The notes beneath the pieces were generated by a model. That model was not told the origin of the DNA and did not search any database. It saw only the letters and a program-made list of their open reading frames with translations. A DNA stretch of 64,000 nt from JAWCLZ01 sp038850275 (GTDB lineage Archaea; Halobacteriota; JAWCLZ01): contig JAWCLZ010000001.1 in NCBI GenBank assembly GCA_038850275.1, positions 62,001 to 126,000 of the forward strand. Direction: 5' to 3'. Position numbers and translations under genes: made by a program. Positions 24,788 to 33,071 of this stretch are shown here, piece after piece. Position 1 is the stretch's first letter. Every line of letters begins with the position of its first letter.

Positions 24788-24862
24788 GCTCCGGTAGTGT
24801 AGCTCGGCCAATCATCGCGGCCTTTCGAGCCGCGGACTCGGGTTCAAATCCCGACCGGAGCA
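24788..24862 (+). tRNA. tRNA-Glu(TTC)
   Basis: Acceptor GCTCCGG/CCGGAGC with discriminator A, anticodon stem GCGGC/GCCGC around loop CTTTCGA (anticodon TTC), T arm TCGGG-TTCAAAT-CCCGA. 75 nt, no intron, CCA not encoded. Confidence 0.95.
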
Positions 24863-24927
24863 TAATTAATTCAATTTCTATTCAGCATTCCTTTCTCTTT
24901 TGTGTACGCCACGTGGTTTCAAACAAA

Positions 24928-25134
24928 CTAAACCCTTAATATAGTGTAATAACTCATTCCAAGTAGAATCGAAGTCACAATGATTCCTGTGATAACACCA
25001 GTGAGGATTGGAGTTTGAATATAAGCTGGGGTTATTGAAAATATCAACCAAATGGTGACTCCAGTGATTACTCCACAGAGCAGACTTAAGATTATTAATA
25101 GCCGTCTCACGCTTCTCATTATTATATTTTTCAT
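24928..25134 (-). CDS. Small membrane protein, two transmembrane segments
   Basis: 68 aa. Basic head MKNIIMRSVRRLL, then segment 1 (LIILSLLCGVITGVTIWLIF) and segment 2 (ILTGVITGIIVTSILLGMSY), each containing a GVITG motif, so the two helices look like an internal duplication. Family not recognised. It follows the CobZ-like gene by 30 bases on the same strand. Confidence 0.55.
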   Translation of the reverse strand: MKNIIMRSVRRLLIILSLLCGVITGVTIWLIFSITPAYIQTPILTGVITGIIVTSILLGMSYYTILRV

Positions 25135-25164
25135 TGCAGTTAGTATTTGCAGTAAGTATTCAAG

Positions 25165-25641
25165 CTATAATTTTTTCAAACTATTTTCAAATATCTTGGT
25201 CATGCATCCAGCAATTAAACCAGCAATAGCATCGTCTAAGAATACATTTAGTTTCGATAGAATCCCTGGTTTGACTTGGTCATATCTTATGAAATTAAAG
25301 AGGGCCTTCTTTCCACCTATGAATTCAGCGATTACCATGCCAATTAACTCATCCGCTAAAATAAACGCTGGGCCAGTTCTCTTCTCAGAATCACTTAGTT
25401 TATGCTTTTCATCTAGATAGATCGCGGCATCGATGAGGAGGTAAACATTGGGGTCGAGCAATTGCTTTTCAACTTCTCTTTGAAATCTTTTTTGTATCTC
25501 AAGTTTACTCTCCTCATCTAATTCTCCCTTGGGCTCGTAAAGTGCAACTGCTGATTCACCCATGGACTCAAGTGTAACTCCATATTTCCATAGAAGGGCA
25601 TTTATATCATTCATACCATTTATATCATTCATATCATTCAC
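25165..25641 (-). CDS. CobZ/phosphatidylglycerophosphatase A-family phosphatase
   Basis: Up to 158 aa. The body matches the archaeal CobZ / PgpA-like family: DPNVYLLIDAAIYLDEKH, LADELIGMVIAEFIGGKKALF, NFIRYDQVKPGILSKL and FLDDAIAGLIAG, with the Asp/Glu residues expected for metal binding. In Methanosarcina CobZ dephosphorylates alpha-ribazole phosphate in cobamide synthesis, which would suit a CdhC-containing organism needing corrinoid; that assignment is inference. The N-terminus (MNDMNDINGMNDIN) is a repeat of 12-base units, so the functional start may be the last Met. It overlaps the DHH gene's stop by 8 bases. Confidence 0.75.
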   Translation of the reverse strand: MNDMNDINGMNDINALLWKYGVTLESMGESAVALYEPKGELDEESKLEIQKRFQREVEKQLLDPNVYLLIDAAIYLDEKHKLSDSEKRTGPAFILADELIGMVIAEFIGGKKALFNFIRYDQVKPGILSKLNVFLDDAIAGLIAGCMTKIFENSLKKL

Positions 25642-26593
25642 TGAATTCCAGCGCTAATTTTTCATTTAATTCATCTAAGAATCTTTCGAAATTATGCCTC
25701 GGAACTCTAGCGCCAGCTGCTGATGGATGGCCTCCACCGCTTCCCCCTAGCATTGGGCATATTTTTCTGAGTAATTTATTGAGATCGATCTTCAAGTTGC
25801 GCGTTTTCAAGCTCATGTCAACCATTCCCTTCCAATCCTCCCCTGCTATGCCTATCAATGCATTGGTTAATCTTATGATGTATAAGGCTGTCTTCCCTAG
25901 GGAGAAGGGATAATTTAGCACATAAGCTAAATTACCCCTCATTTGCACTTTATCTTCAAGTTCAAGCACCGCTGCCTCCTCTCGGCGAGAATGCTCAATA
26001 GCTAGTTCAATTAATTTGCTATCAAAACTTGGAGGCAAGTTGCGTGCTAGATTGGATATTATACCTCTCTTGAGCGTATAATCTCTCTTCCGTCCCTCGA
26101 TTCCTTGAATGATTATTCCACTTTCAAAATAAAGAGTTCTTTTATCCCATTTCTCAAGCAGCTTTTGAATAAAATGAGTATGATTTAAATAGTCCCCTAT
26201 GGCACCGTAGATAGCTACTCTAGAGTACTTAGGGTCAAGCTTGGATTGGAAAAAGCGATAGCTTAATTCAGCTGTAGAGCAAAAGGTTTCATGAAGTGTT
26301 TTCTTTGGCAATAACTCTCTGGAAATCCCTTCCGGGAGTGGATGGTGATCTATATAGACTAGCTCTCCCTTTTTTTCAATTGCTTTGAATTTCTCTAGAA
26401 CTTGAGGTAAATGGTTCTCTGAAAGAGCTATGTCACATATGATAACCAAACTCGCTTCTTCAACAACATCTAGATCTTCTAGCAATCCATATGGATTTGT
26501 GAAGAAAACACGAGCCTCGGGGTGAGCAGCTAAAGCTAGAGCTCCGGAGCATAAGCCATCAGTATCCCCATGGGTTAAGATCCAAGCATCCAT
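25634..26593 (-). CDS. DHH-family phosphoesterase (RecJ-like)
   Basis: About 319 aa. DHH motifs: THGDTDGLCSGALAL (motif I), VIICDIALSE (motif II), IDHHPLPEG (motif III) and the DHHA1-type end GGSGGGHPSAAGARVP. The family includes RecJ/GAN nucleases and phosphodiesterases; the small size and lack of OB or TrkA domains point to a stand-alone archaeal phosphoesterase. The ATG at 26593 (MDAWILTHGD) is preferred; the longer frame to 26632 abuts the stop of the C2H2 microprotein. CobZ-like gene follows with overlap. Confidence 0.83.
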   Translation of the reverse strand: MDAWILTHGDTDGLCSGALALAAHPEARVFFTNPYGLLEDLDVVEEASLVIICDIALSENHLPQVLEKFKAIEKKGELVYIDHHPLPEGISRELLPKKTLHETFCSTAELSYRFFQSKLDPKYSRVAIYGAIGDYLNHTHFIQKLLEKWDKRTLYFESGIIIQGIEGRKRDYTLKRGIISNLARNLPPSFDSKLIELAIEHSRREEAAVLELEDKVQMRGNLAYVLNYPFSLGKTALYIIRLTNALIGIAGEDWKGMVDMSLKTRNLKIDLNKLLRKICPMLGGSGGGHPSAAGARVPRHNFERFLDELNEKLALEFSE

Positions 26594-26632
26594 AGCTTTA
26601 GTTCTTATCATAGATATATAAAAACTCTTCAC

Positions 26633-26794
26633 TTAAGCAGGAGGTTTTAATCTATATACCTCTCTATCCATCAATTCATAATGTCTTTTTAACTTGGTGT
26701 TCTTCAAGCGATGGGTTTGATAGCTATGCTCCTCATATTTTTCATATGAAGCGAATATTCTCCTGCAAATCAAGCATTTAATTCGCTTGCGCAT
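26633..26794 (-). CDS. C2H2 zinc-finger microprotein, 53 aa (copy 2)
   Basis: Starts MRKRIKCLICRRIFASYEKY and continues EEHSYQTHRLK, with Cys-x2-Cys-x12-His-x4-His ligands, followed by a very basic tail (TKLKRHYELMDREVYRLK). Clear paralogue of the microprotein at 10392-10547. The first gene of a minus-strand unit with the DHH and CobZ-like genes; the stop is about 40 bases from the DHH start. The MITE-like element of copy 1 is absent here. The strict conservation of RKRIKC and EHSYQ suggests a specific shared partner. Confidence 0.8.
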   Translation of the reverse strand: MRKRIKCLICRRIFASYEKYEEHSYQTHRLKNTKLKRHYELMDREVYRLKPPA

Positions 26795-26856
26795 CTTTTT
26801 AAAAATTTATTGAAATTTAGTTAAAAAGATTGAGAAAGAGCAAGGTGAAAGTAATC

Positions 26857-27303
26857 CTAAATTATTAACTTGAATTTTAATATATCAACAAGTAAACCTA
26901 GGGATGGGAAGGTAAATATAGCGATCAAACATAGTTGCTGCGTATTTAAGCCAAATAAATAAGCTGGAGAGCTATTGATTAAAAGCAGTATGTTCGAGGC
27001 ACCTGCCAAGATTCCTGCAGTTAACGCGCCGATCATAACTCCAACCCACATATTCCATTTAGTGTTGAAATAAAATAGATAAGCTACGGAGAGGGCAAAT
27101 AGTGAAAGGCAGACCTTGGTCAATAGTAGTCCAAGTGGACCAAGTGCTAGATATATTTTTTTAAGCAAAATGCTGGTTTCATATGCTATTGAATATCGCT
27201 GTATTAAGACAAATGTTGATAGGCCATCGAACAATCCATAGAATTGAATACTCAGCGTGAATAAAAACTCAGGCCAATTAAAAAATGCTTCCTTGTACGT
27301 CAT
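26857..27303 (-). CDS. Four-span membrane protein, function unknown
   Basis: 148 aa with about four hydrophobic helices: FTLSIQFYGLFDGLSTFVLI, LGLLLTKVCLSLFALSVAYL, VGVMIGALTAGILAGASNIL and LCLIAIFTFPSLGLLVDIL. The FDGLST stretch in helix 1 resembles small archaeal membrane proteins of unknown role. No catalytic motif. The upstream 120 bases hold two inverted repeats. Confidence 0.6.
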   Translation of the reverse strand: MTYKEAFFNWPEFLFTLSIQFYGLFDGLSTFVLIQRYSIAYETSILLKKIYLALGPLGLLLTKVCLSLFALSVAYLFYFNTKWNMWVGVMIGALTAGILAGASNILLLINSSPAYLFGLNTQQLCLIAIFTFPSLGLLVDILKFKLII

Positions 27304-27328
27304 GCCGACCCCCTGTTTATTTTCTTCT

Positions 27329-27406
27329 ACCCTTTGTTAATAATAAGCCTTTTGATAAAAGGGTAAGATAGGCATAATAGCAAAGTGATAGAATAAGCCT
27401 ATCTTA
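27329..27406. repeat. Two adjacent inverted repeats between a membrane protein gene and uspA
   Basis: ACCCTTT (27329-27335) pairs with AAAGGGT (27358-27364), and TAAGATAGGC (27364-27373) pairs perfectly with GCCTATCTTA (27397-27406). They lie between the UspA gene stop (27427) and the next minus-strand start (27303), so they could end the uspA transcript or act as operator or leader structure for the membrane protein gene. Confidence 0.45.
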
Positions 27407-27426
27407 TTTATGCATAAACTCGAAAG

Positions 27427-27867
27427 TTATACAGGTTTAAATTTTTTCATAGGAGGCGGGGATTCTGGGATTACTAGCACAGGGATATTTGATACTTTGT
27501 TGATTAGCTCCACAGTTGGACTTCGGCGTAGGAATCGATAAATTGGATCATATTGAGTGTGCCCCATTATCACGAGATCAAATTTCTCAGCAAATTTGAT
27601 TAGTTCCTCGCTGATGTTTTCTTGTTTTTTATCTGTATTTATTAAGTCATATGTGGCTTTTATATTATTTTCCATGCAAATTTTCACATTTTGAGCAAGC
27701 TTTGCAGCTGCTTCTTCTTTAGAAATATTTGCTTCTTCTTTGGGTAATATAGTTATGAAGTGGAGTTCTGCATTTAATTCCTTTGCCAGTTGTAGTGCAG
27801 TATCGATAGCTTTGCTGTGATTTGAAGCTGGCTTAACTGGCACCAAGATCCTCTTCCTCAACATCAT
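27427..27867 (-). CDS. Universal stress protein family protein (UspA-like)
   Basis: About 146 aa from ATG 27867. Usp fold: KRILVPVKPASNHSKAIDTAL, LHFITILPKE and, at the end, IPVLVIPES. The ATP-binding signature G-x2-G-x9-G-S/T is degenerate (MGHTQYDPIYRFLRRSPT lacks the second and third Gly), so it may belong to the non-ATP-binding class. Regulatory role unknown. Alone on its transcript, with AT-rich sequence upstream. Confidence 0.85.
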   Translation of the reverse strand: MMLRKRILVPVKPASNHSKAIDTALQLAKELNAELHFITILPKEEANISKEEAAAKLAQNVKICMENNIKATYDLINTDKKQENISEELIKFAEKFDLVIMGHTQYDPIYRFLRRSPTVELINKVSNIPVLVIPESPPPMKKFKPV

Positions 27868-27952
27868 ATTAAGAATTAATAACATAAATATAAATATTTT
27901 TCGTAAAAATGTAGAAAAATTAATAAGTTTTTAGTATTTTATTATAATAACT

Positions 27953-30031
27953 TCAAGTAATTTTATATATCCTTGCTTCACTGTTTGCAAAAACTAGTTC
28001 ATATGAGTTAAATTTCTCAAGCACATTGCTCCCATATCTCAATTCCTCAGCACTACCTACATATATATAAGTGATATTATATTTCTTCAAAAGTTCCTTT
28101 GTTCTTTGCGTTGAAGAAGTATAAATTTCATCCACCTCTGCTATTCTACGATTTACTTCTTCATAGTTATTCCTCCAGTTTACCTCATGTCCAGCCCAAC
28201 CTATGGGCGTAGGCAAGCCTGTGAATGCTGATATATATGAACTCCAAGTATAGGAAATCCCAGGTGCTTGAAGAATTACTTCTACCTTTTTAACATTTTC
28301 ATTTAACCATTGAATAGCTTCATACTCCCCTAAATGCTCCCTTTTAATGTAAAGAGTGCCATCTAATTCAGGTTTATTTTTAAAGCCATTGGACTTGAGA
28401 TAGGCTGCGGAGAAGGGATACAATGAGCCCATTAAAATTAGAGCGCTAGCTGCAAATGCCCACGCTTTTTTTTCAAAAAACCACCTTCTCAAGCTAAAGC
28501 AAGCATATGAGGCAGCGATTGCATAGAATAGCCAGTTCTGAAGATAGAGTTTAAAAACAGTATTCATTCTATGGTATCTCAACCCCATGGCATCTTTGAT
28601 GTAGAAAAATTCGCAGAATAGAGAAAGAAAAGTACCTGTTAATATTAATAATAATATATATTGTTTGCTTGAATCGCTCTCTCTTTTCAATAAAACGATG
28701 GAAATAGCTATAACTGGGATTAGAATGATTAGCAATTGTACATCTAAAATGATTGAGAATAAGCATAGCAATGCTATAATAGCGATGTCTCTAAACCTCG
28801 CTCTATAGCTAGCTATTAAATATGAAGCTATTGGGAATAAAAAAATTAGAAAGATCGCTAGATAATTTGGGAGACTGCTTCTCTCCATTACCAATCCAAC
28901 TTCCCTAGGCGATGTTAGTAGAATGAAGAAGGGGAGATAGAGAATTATAGTGCTTGAAACAATGGCTATGGCAAGCAGCATTCTCTTAAAATGCTCTCGA
29001 AGCTTAAGGAATAGAGAAGCTAGAGTTAAAAAGAAGTAAGTTGGGAAGTCCCAGCTGTTCAAGGGATAGAGAAAGCCTAGAGCTAGACTTATAGTGAGGA
29101 GCAGGCTCCACTTCACTTCCTTGGATATATAAAATGCTAGGAGTAAGTAGAGCAGTAATAATTGAAAGGCAATTGAGATCATATGCGGGTGAAGATCTCC
29201 ATGCAAGAAGCTGAAAAATGGGAATTCATTTATAGTATTTGGAATAACCCTCGAGCTTGCCCAGTACCAACTTGGAGTGAGTGAAATAAATTCAAATGAA
29301 GGAGGGGAGCTAGTTATGAGGAAGTGAAGTTTATAGAAAACAGGTGGGGAAATTGAATAAATTAATGCAGCTAGCAATTGAAGAAAACCCACTAAATTAC
29401 CAATAACCACTGCTAGAAAACCTGTGAGCAAGCCAAATTTAAAATCGCGGCATAAACTAAGACCAATTCCAAATGCAGCGTTAAACGCTAAAGCAAAGAA
29501 AGTTGCAACTGCTAAGTTGAATCCAAGTGATAGGTCTACATTTGAGAGCAAAGCGAGATTCGCAACAGTTTGAAAGCCAAGGTAATAATAATGCATAGCC
29601 TCACCTGCGAACCAAGGATCAAAAGGCGGGAAAAAGCTGCTGCGTAGAATCGCCTTTATAAAGCCAAACTCCATCATTTTCTCCCCAGCTGTCCAGTAAT
29701 AATCAGGGCTGAAGCTACGAATTAAGGTGAAGATCAAAAATGCAAGGCTAAAAATTGCTTCATTCTTCAAAAATCGCTTTAAATCTAATTCAATTTTGAA
29801 TTTGAAGAAAATATAGATTGAAAAACAAGCAACTATTGCTAGGGAGAAATAAATCATCGAAAAGCTATATGGATAAAAGAGAGTGAAAAGCCAAGTGATA
29901 TAGCTAACGAGTACCAAGCCAATTAGCTTTGCAATCGCGTATCCTACATCTTCTAGTTCGCTGCAGAGGTAAATTGCAATTGGCAGTGCAGCTAGGCCTA
30001 TGATTTCTAAAGCTAGCCACCAAGAAATCAT
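27953..30031 (-). CDS. DUF2298 (YYY) multi-span membrane protein, putative glycosyltransferase of the cell envelope
   Basis: 692 aa with about 14 hydrophobic segments. Characteristic sequence: YYWTAGEKMMEFGFIKAIL, AMHYYYLGFQTVANLALL, FFSFLHGDLHPHMISIAFQL and LRYHRMNTVFKLYLQNWL. DUF2298 proteins are named for their YYY motifs and resemble GT-C dolichyl-phosphate-sugar transferases; the HGDLHPH segment could carry an active-site acid. Extracytoplasmic glycosylation is inference. The start overlaps the stop of the glycosyltransferase-flippase gene by 4 bases (ATGA), so the two are translationally coupled and likely act together. Confidence 0.87.
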   Translation of the reverse strand: MISWWLALEIIGLAALPIAIYLCSELEDVGYAIAKLIGLVLVSYITWLFTLFYPYSFSMIYFSLAIVACFSIYIFFKFKIELDLKRFLKNEAIFSLAFLIFTLIRSFSPDYYWTAGEKMMEFGFIKAILRSSFFPPFDPWFAGEAMHYYYLGFQTVANLALLSNVDLSLGFNLAVATFFALAFNAAFGIGLSLCRDFKFGLLTGFLAVVIGNLVGFLQLLAALIYSISPPVFYKLHFLITSSPPSFEFISLTPSWYWASSRVIPNTINEFPFFSFLHGDLHPHMISIAFQLLLLYLLLAFYISKEVKWSLLLTISLALGFLYPLNSWDFPTYFFLTLASLFLKLREHFKRMLLAIAIVSSTIILYLPFFILLTSPREVGLVMERSSLPNYLAIFLIFLFPIASYLIASYRARFRDIAIIALLCLFSIILDVQLLIILIPVIAISIVLLKRESDSSKQYILLLILTGTFLSLFCEFFYIKDAMGLRYHRMNTVFKLYLQNWLFYAIAASYACFSLRRWFFEKKAWAFAASALILMGSLYPFSAAYLKSNGFKNKPELDGTLYIKREHLGEYEAIQWLNENVKKVEVILQAPGISYTWSSYISAFTGLPTPIGWAGHEVNWRNNYEEVNRRIAEVDEIYTSSTQRTKELLKKYNITYIYVGSAEELRYGSNVLEKFNSYELVFANSEARIYKIT

Positions 30032-31707
30032 ACCCTCTTCCCCACTAGCTCCTCAAAGCTCAATTCAAGTTTCAAGAGATAAAGCAAGCCGAAGGCCAAA
30101 GTTGCAGCATTTTTAATCAAATGGTCTAAAAAAGCAGCGATGAAGCCTAGGCTCCCTGGAATTCCACCTAATTTAAATATAATAGCAAGAGTGCCTTCAT
30201 ATGTTCCAATTCCACCTGGAGTCAGGGGTATCACTTTCACAAGATTCCCTAGGGTTACTGCGAGGAAAACCAAGGATAGAGTTGGAGTTGAATTCAACCC
30301 AGATAGAATGAAATAGCAAGTAAATGCATCTATGCACCATATTGCTAGAGAAAATATTAATATAGAGAAGAAGGACTTTGGATTCACTGAAACTGATTGA
30401 ATTTCATTTAAAAATCTAATTAAATGGCTCCTTATATTACTGCTCCTTATATTACTATCACTTGAATTTGAAAACTTGGTTTTGAATAATTTGAAAAGGA
30501 AAATGAAAAGGAGGAATAGAAATATAAATAAAGAAGCAATTAAAAATGCAAAGACCAATTCAGGTAGAAGAACTATTTCCTCAATTAAAATTGCAAGAGC
30601 AATGCACCCAGTTAGAGTGATCGCGATTACATCAAAAATTCTTTCGACCGCTAGAGATGAAAAACCAGTTGTTAAAGCTATGCTGCGCTTAGCCTTCAAT
30701 AGATAAGCTCTAGTTAAATCACCAATTCTAGCTGGAAGCACTACATTTGCTGATTGACTTAGAAATATTACGCCAGTTAGGAAATTCAAATCCAGTTGAT
30801 TCCCAGTTCTACCTAAAATTTGTTGATATCTAAGCCCACGTAGAGGCCATGAGATTAAGTACATTGAGAGGGCAAGGAATAAAAAGCTATAGTTCAGCTT
30901 TGCAAGTGCTTCAAATAATGCTTCCCTTGAAACATTTAATAAATTTGCGATGAAATATAGAATGAAGAGGGCAAGTGCAAAAGCAAGTAGAGTTTTAATT
31001 CTCCCACGGTTAAACTCCCACCAAAGTGCTAATACCCTGCTTCCCATACCCAGTATATCTCTACTTAGTTTAACCTTGGTATCTCCACCGTGGCACCACT
31101 TCACTGGGAATTCCTTCACCTTGAAGCCAGCGCGCTGAGCTCTAATTAAGCATTCAGTATCCCAGAACCAGTGGTGTGCTTTAACTTGATTACTTAGCTT
31201 TTCAAAACTCTCTCGCTTAAAAGCCTTGAAACCGCATTGATGATCTCTCAATTTAGAGCTCAGTAATAGTCTTACTAATAAATTGTAACCTTTACTCGCG
31301 ATCTCTCGCTTAAAAGGCCGCTTTACCTCGCTTTGATTTAAAAGGCGAGAGCCAGTGGCAATATCATAGCCCTCTCGAATAGCTTGAATCAACTCCTTCA
31401 AATGCTTAACATCAGTGGCTAGATCAACGTCTAAGTAAACAAGAATTGCTCCCTTACCACTTGAAAAAGCTCTAGCAAGTGCTCTCCCCCTCCCAAGTCT
31501 TTCTTTGCTATGAAGATGCTTGACATAATCAAAGCGCTTCGCAAGCTCGCTTGCTATCTTATCTGTTCCATCGGTGCTGCCATCTTCAGCAATTATGATT
31601 TCAAAGGAATCTGTGATCTCTCTAAGCTCCCTAGAGATAGCTTCAACTGCATTTTCTATTCTACTGGCTTCATTATAAGCTGGCAATACCAGCGTGACTT
31701 CAACCAT
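30028..31707 (-). CDS. Fusion of GT2 dolichyl-phosphate glycosyltransferase and UPF0104 flippase-like membrane domain
   Basis: 559 aa. Residues 1-230 are a GT-A domain: VLPAYNEASRIENAV, IIAEDGSTDGT, YLDVDLATD (DxD metal site), IATGSRLL and DHQCGFKAFKRESF, as in archaeal polyprenyl-phosphate glucosyl/mannosyltransferases. From about 240 there are some eight membrane helices of the LPG_synthase_TM/UPF0104 family, with RIGDLTRAYLL and TPGGIGTYEGTLA. The fusion suggests synthesis of a lipid-linked sugar followed by its transfer across the membrane, supplying the DUF2298 protein downstream. Substrate not readable. Confidence 0.88.
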   Translation of the reverse strand: MVEVTLVLPAYNEASRIENAVEAISRELREITDSFEIIIAEDGSTDGTDKIASELAKRFDYVKHLHSKERLGRGRALARAFSSGKGAILVYLDVDLATDVKHLKELIQAIREGYDIATGSRLLNQSEVKRPFKREIASKGYNLLVRLLLSSKLRDHQCGFKAFKRESFEKLSNQVKAHHWFWDTECLIRAQRAGFKVKEFPVKWCHGGDTKVKLSRDILGMGSRVLALWWEFNRGRIKTLLAFALALFILYFIANLLNVSREALFEALAKLNYSFLFLALSMYLISWPLRGLRYQQILGRTGNQLDLNFLTGVIFLSQSANVVLPARIGDLTRAYLLKAKRSIALTTGFSSLAVERIFDVIAITLTGCIALAILIEEIVLLPELVFAFLIASLFIFLFLLFIFLFKLFKTKFSNSSDSNIRSSNIRSHLIRFLNEIQSVSVNPKSFFSILIFSLAIWCIDAFTCYFILSGLNSTPTLSLVFLAVTLGNLVKVIPLTPGGIGTYEGTLAIIFKLGGIPGSLGFIAAFLDHLIKNAATLAFGLLYLLKLELSFEELVGKRV

Positions 31708-31759
31708 TGCTATCTTGTTATCTAGTGCTTGGCTAAATAGCTTTACTTATACCTAGCAA

Positions 31760-31769
31760 TTTATATAAA
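31760..31769 (+). promoter_or_regulatory. TATA box of the hisD-aspS operon
   Basis: TTTATATAAA with a purine-poor flank. Initiation expected about 25 bases on, near 31790, only a few bases before ATG 31794. The transcript is probably leaderless, which rules out the longer frame beginning at 31773 as the start. Confidence 0.6.
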
Positions 31770-31793
31770 CTCTTGACTCTAAAAGAGTTGCTT

Positions 31794-33071
31794 ATGACCA
31801 TGATCCGTGAAATTACAGAGTTGGATGAAGGGGAATTGAGTCATGTTCTAAGAAGAGATTTAGCGCTGGAGAGTGTCTTTTTAGATGTTGAGAAAATCAT
31901 AGAGGATGTTAAGAAAAATGGAGATGCTGCGATTAAAAAATACACCAAAAAATTTGATGGAGTTGATTTGAAGCAAATTCAAGTTGAGAGAGAAGAATTA
32001 AATCACTCCCTCCAAGCCATAGATTTTAAGCTCAGGAAAAGCCTTGAAATAGCAGCTGAGAATATCAAGGTATTTCACCAGAGGCAGCTTGAGAAAAAAA
32101 TCTGGCTTACTTATAATAAGGGGATAATTCTAGGGGAGAAAATCACGCCTCTTGAGAGCATTGGAATTTATATACCAGGTGGCCGCGCGCTTTATCCCTC
32201 AACTGTGCTAATGACAGCCATACCTGCCAAAATCGCTGGGGTGAATAGAATTGCAATGTGCACTCCACCAAGGGGAGATGGCAGTGTTCACCCTGTAATC
32301 CTAGCTGCTGCTCAAATTGCAGGAGTGAATGAGATATATAAAGTTGGTGGGGTGCAAGCAATCGCTGCTCTAGCTTATGGTACTGAGAGTATTAAAAAAG
32401 TGGATAAAATCATAGGCCCGGGTAACATATATGTTACTGCTGCAAAGCTCTTGATTAAGAAATCCGTGGAAATTGATTTCCCAGCAGGACCCAGCGAAGT
32501 GGTAATCGTAGCGGATGAATATGCTAATCCAAAATTTATAGCGATTGATATGATTGCTCAAGCAGAGCACGATCCAAGTGCTCTTTCAATTCTCATTACC
32601 CCATCTCGAGAGATAGCTGAGAAAGTCGAAAGTGAGCTCAAGCTGCTGCTTAAGAAAGTGAAGAGGAGAGAAATTATTGAGGCAAGTTTAAAGCAAAGTC
32701 AAATCTTTTTAGTTAAAGATTTAGATATGGCAGTTGAACTATTGAACATGATCGCTCCTGAGCATGTTCAATTAATGCTTCAGGATTATTTACCAATTCT
32801 AGATAAGGTAAAGCACGCTGGCACTATATTTATAGGCGACTATTCCCCTGTCGCTCTCGGGGATTATGCCTCCGGGGCCAATCACGTTCTACCTGCAGCT
32901 GGATATGCTAGAGTATATTCAGGCTTAAATCTAGACCACTTCATTAAAAAAACCACCATTCAAATGGCCTCTAAAGAAGGCTTAAAAATGCTTAAGGATA
33001 TAATTATAACCTTGGCTGAAGTAGAGGGATTACACGCTCACGTTGATTCCATAAGGGAGAGATTTAAATAA
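31794..33071 (+). CDS. hisD: Histidinol dehydrogenase
   Basis: 425 aa. Catalyses the last two steps of histidine synthesis (histidinol to histidine, NAD+). Motifs: GIYIPGGRALYPSTVLMTAI, GGVQAIAALAYGTESI, GPGNIYVTAAKLL, DFPAGPSEVVIVAD, AQAEHDPSALS (zinc and substrate site) and YSGLNLDHFIKKTT near the end. Full length. Placement of the start follows the TATA box. aspS overlaps its last base, so the two genes are one operon; no other his genes are in the window. Confidence 0.96.
   Translation: MTMIREITELDEGELSHVLRRDLALESVFLDVEKIIEDVKKNGDAAIKKYTKKFDGVDLKQIQVEREELNHSLQAIDFKLRKSLEIAAENIKVFHQRQLEKKIWLTYNKGIILGEKITPLESIGIYIPGGRALYPSTVLMTAIPAKIAGVNRIAMCTPPRGDGSVHPVILAAAQIAGVNEIYKVGGVQAIAALAYGTESIKKVDKIIGPGNIYVTAAKLLIKKSVEIDFPAGPSEVVIVADEYANPKFIAIDMIAQAEHDPSALSILITPSREIAEKVESELKLLLKKVKRREIIEASLKQSQIFLVKDLDMAVELLNMIAPEHVQLMLQDYLPILDKVKHAGTIFIGDYSPVALGDYASGANHVLPAAGYARVYSGLNLDHFIKKTTIQMASKEGLKMLKDIIITLAEVEGLHAHVDSIRERFK

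Noticed and set aside
25052..25420. Long plus-strand frame opposite the CobZ-like gene
   Set aside because: The minus strand has clear family motifs; the plus frame is low in coding character.
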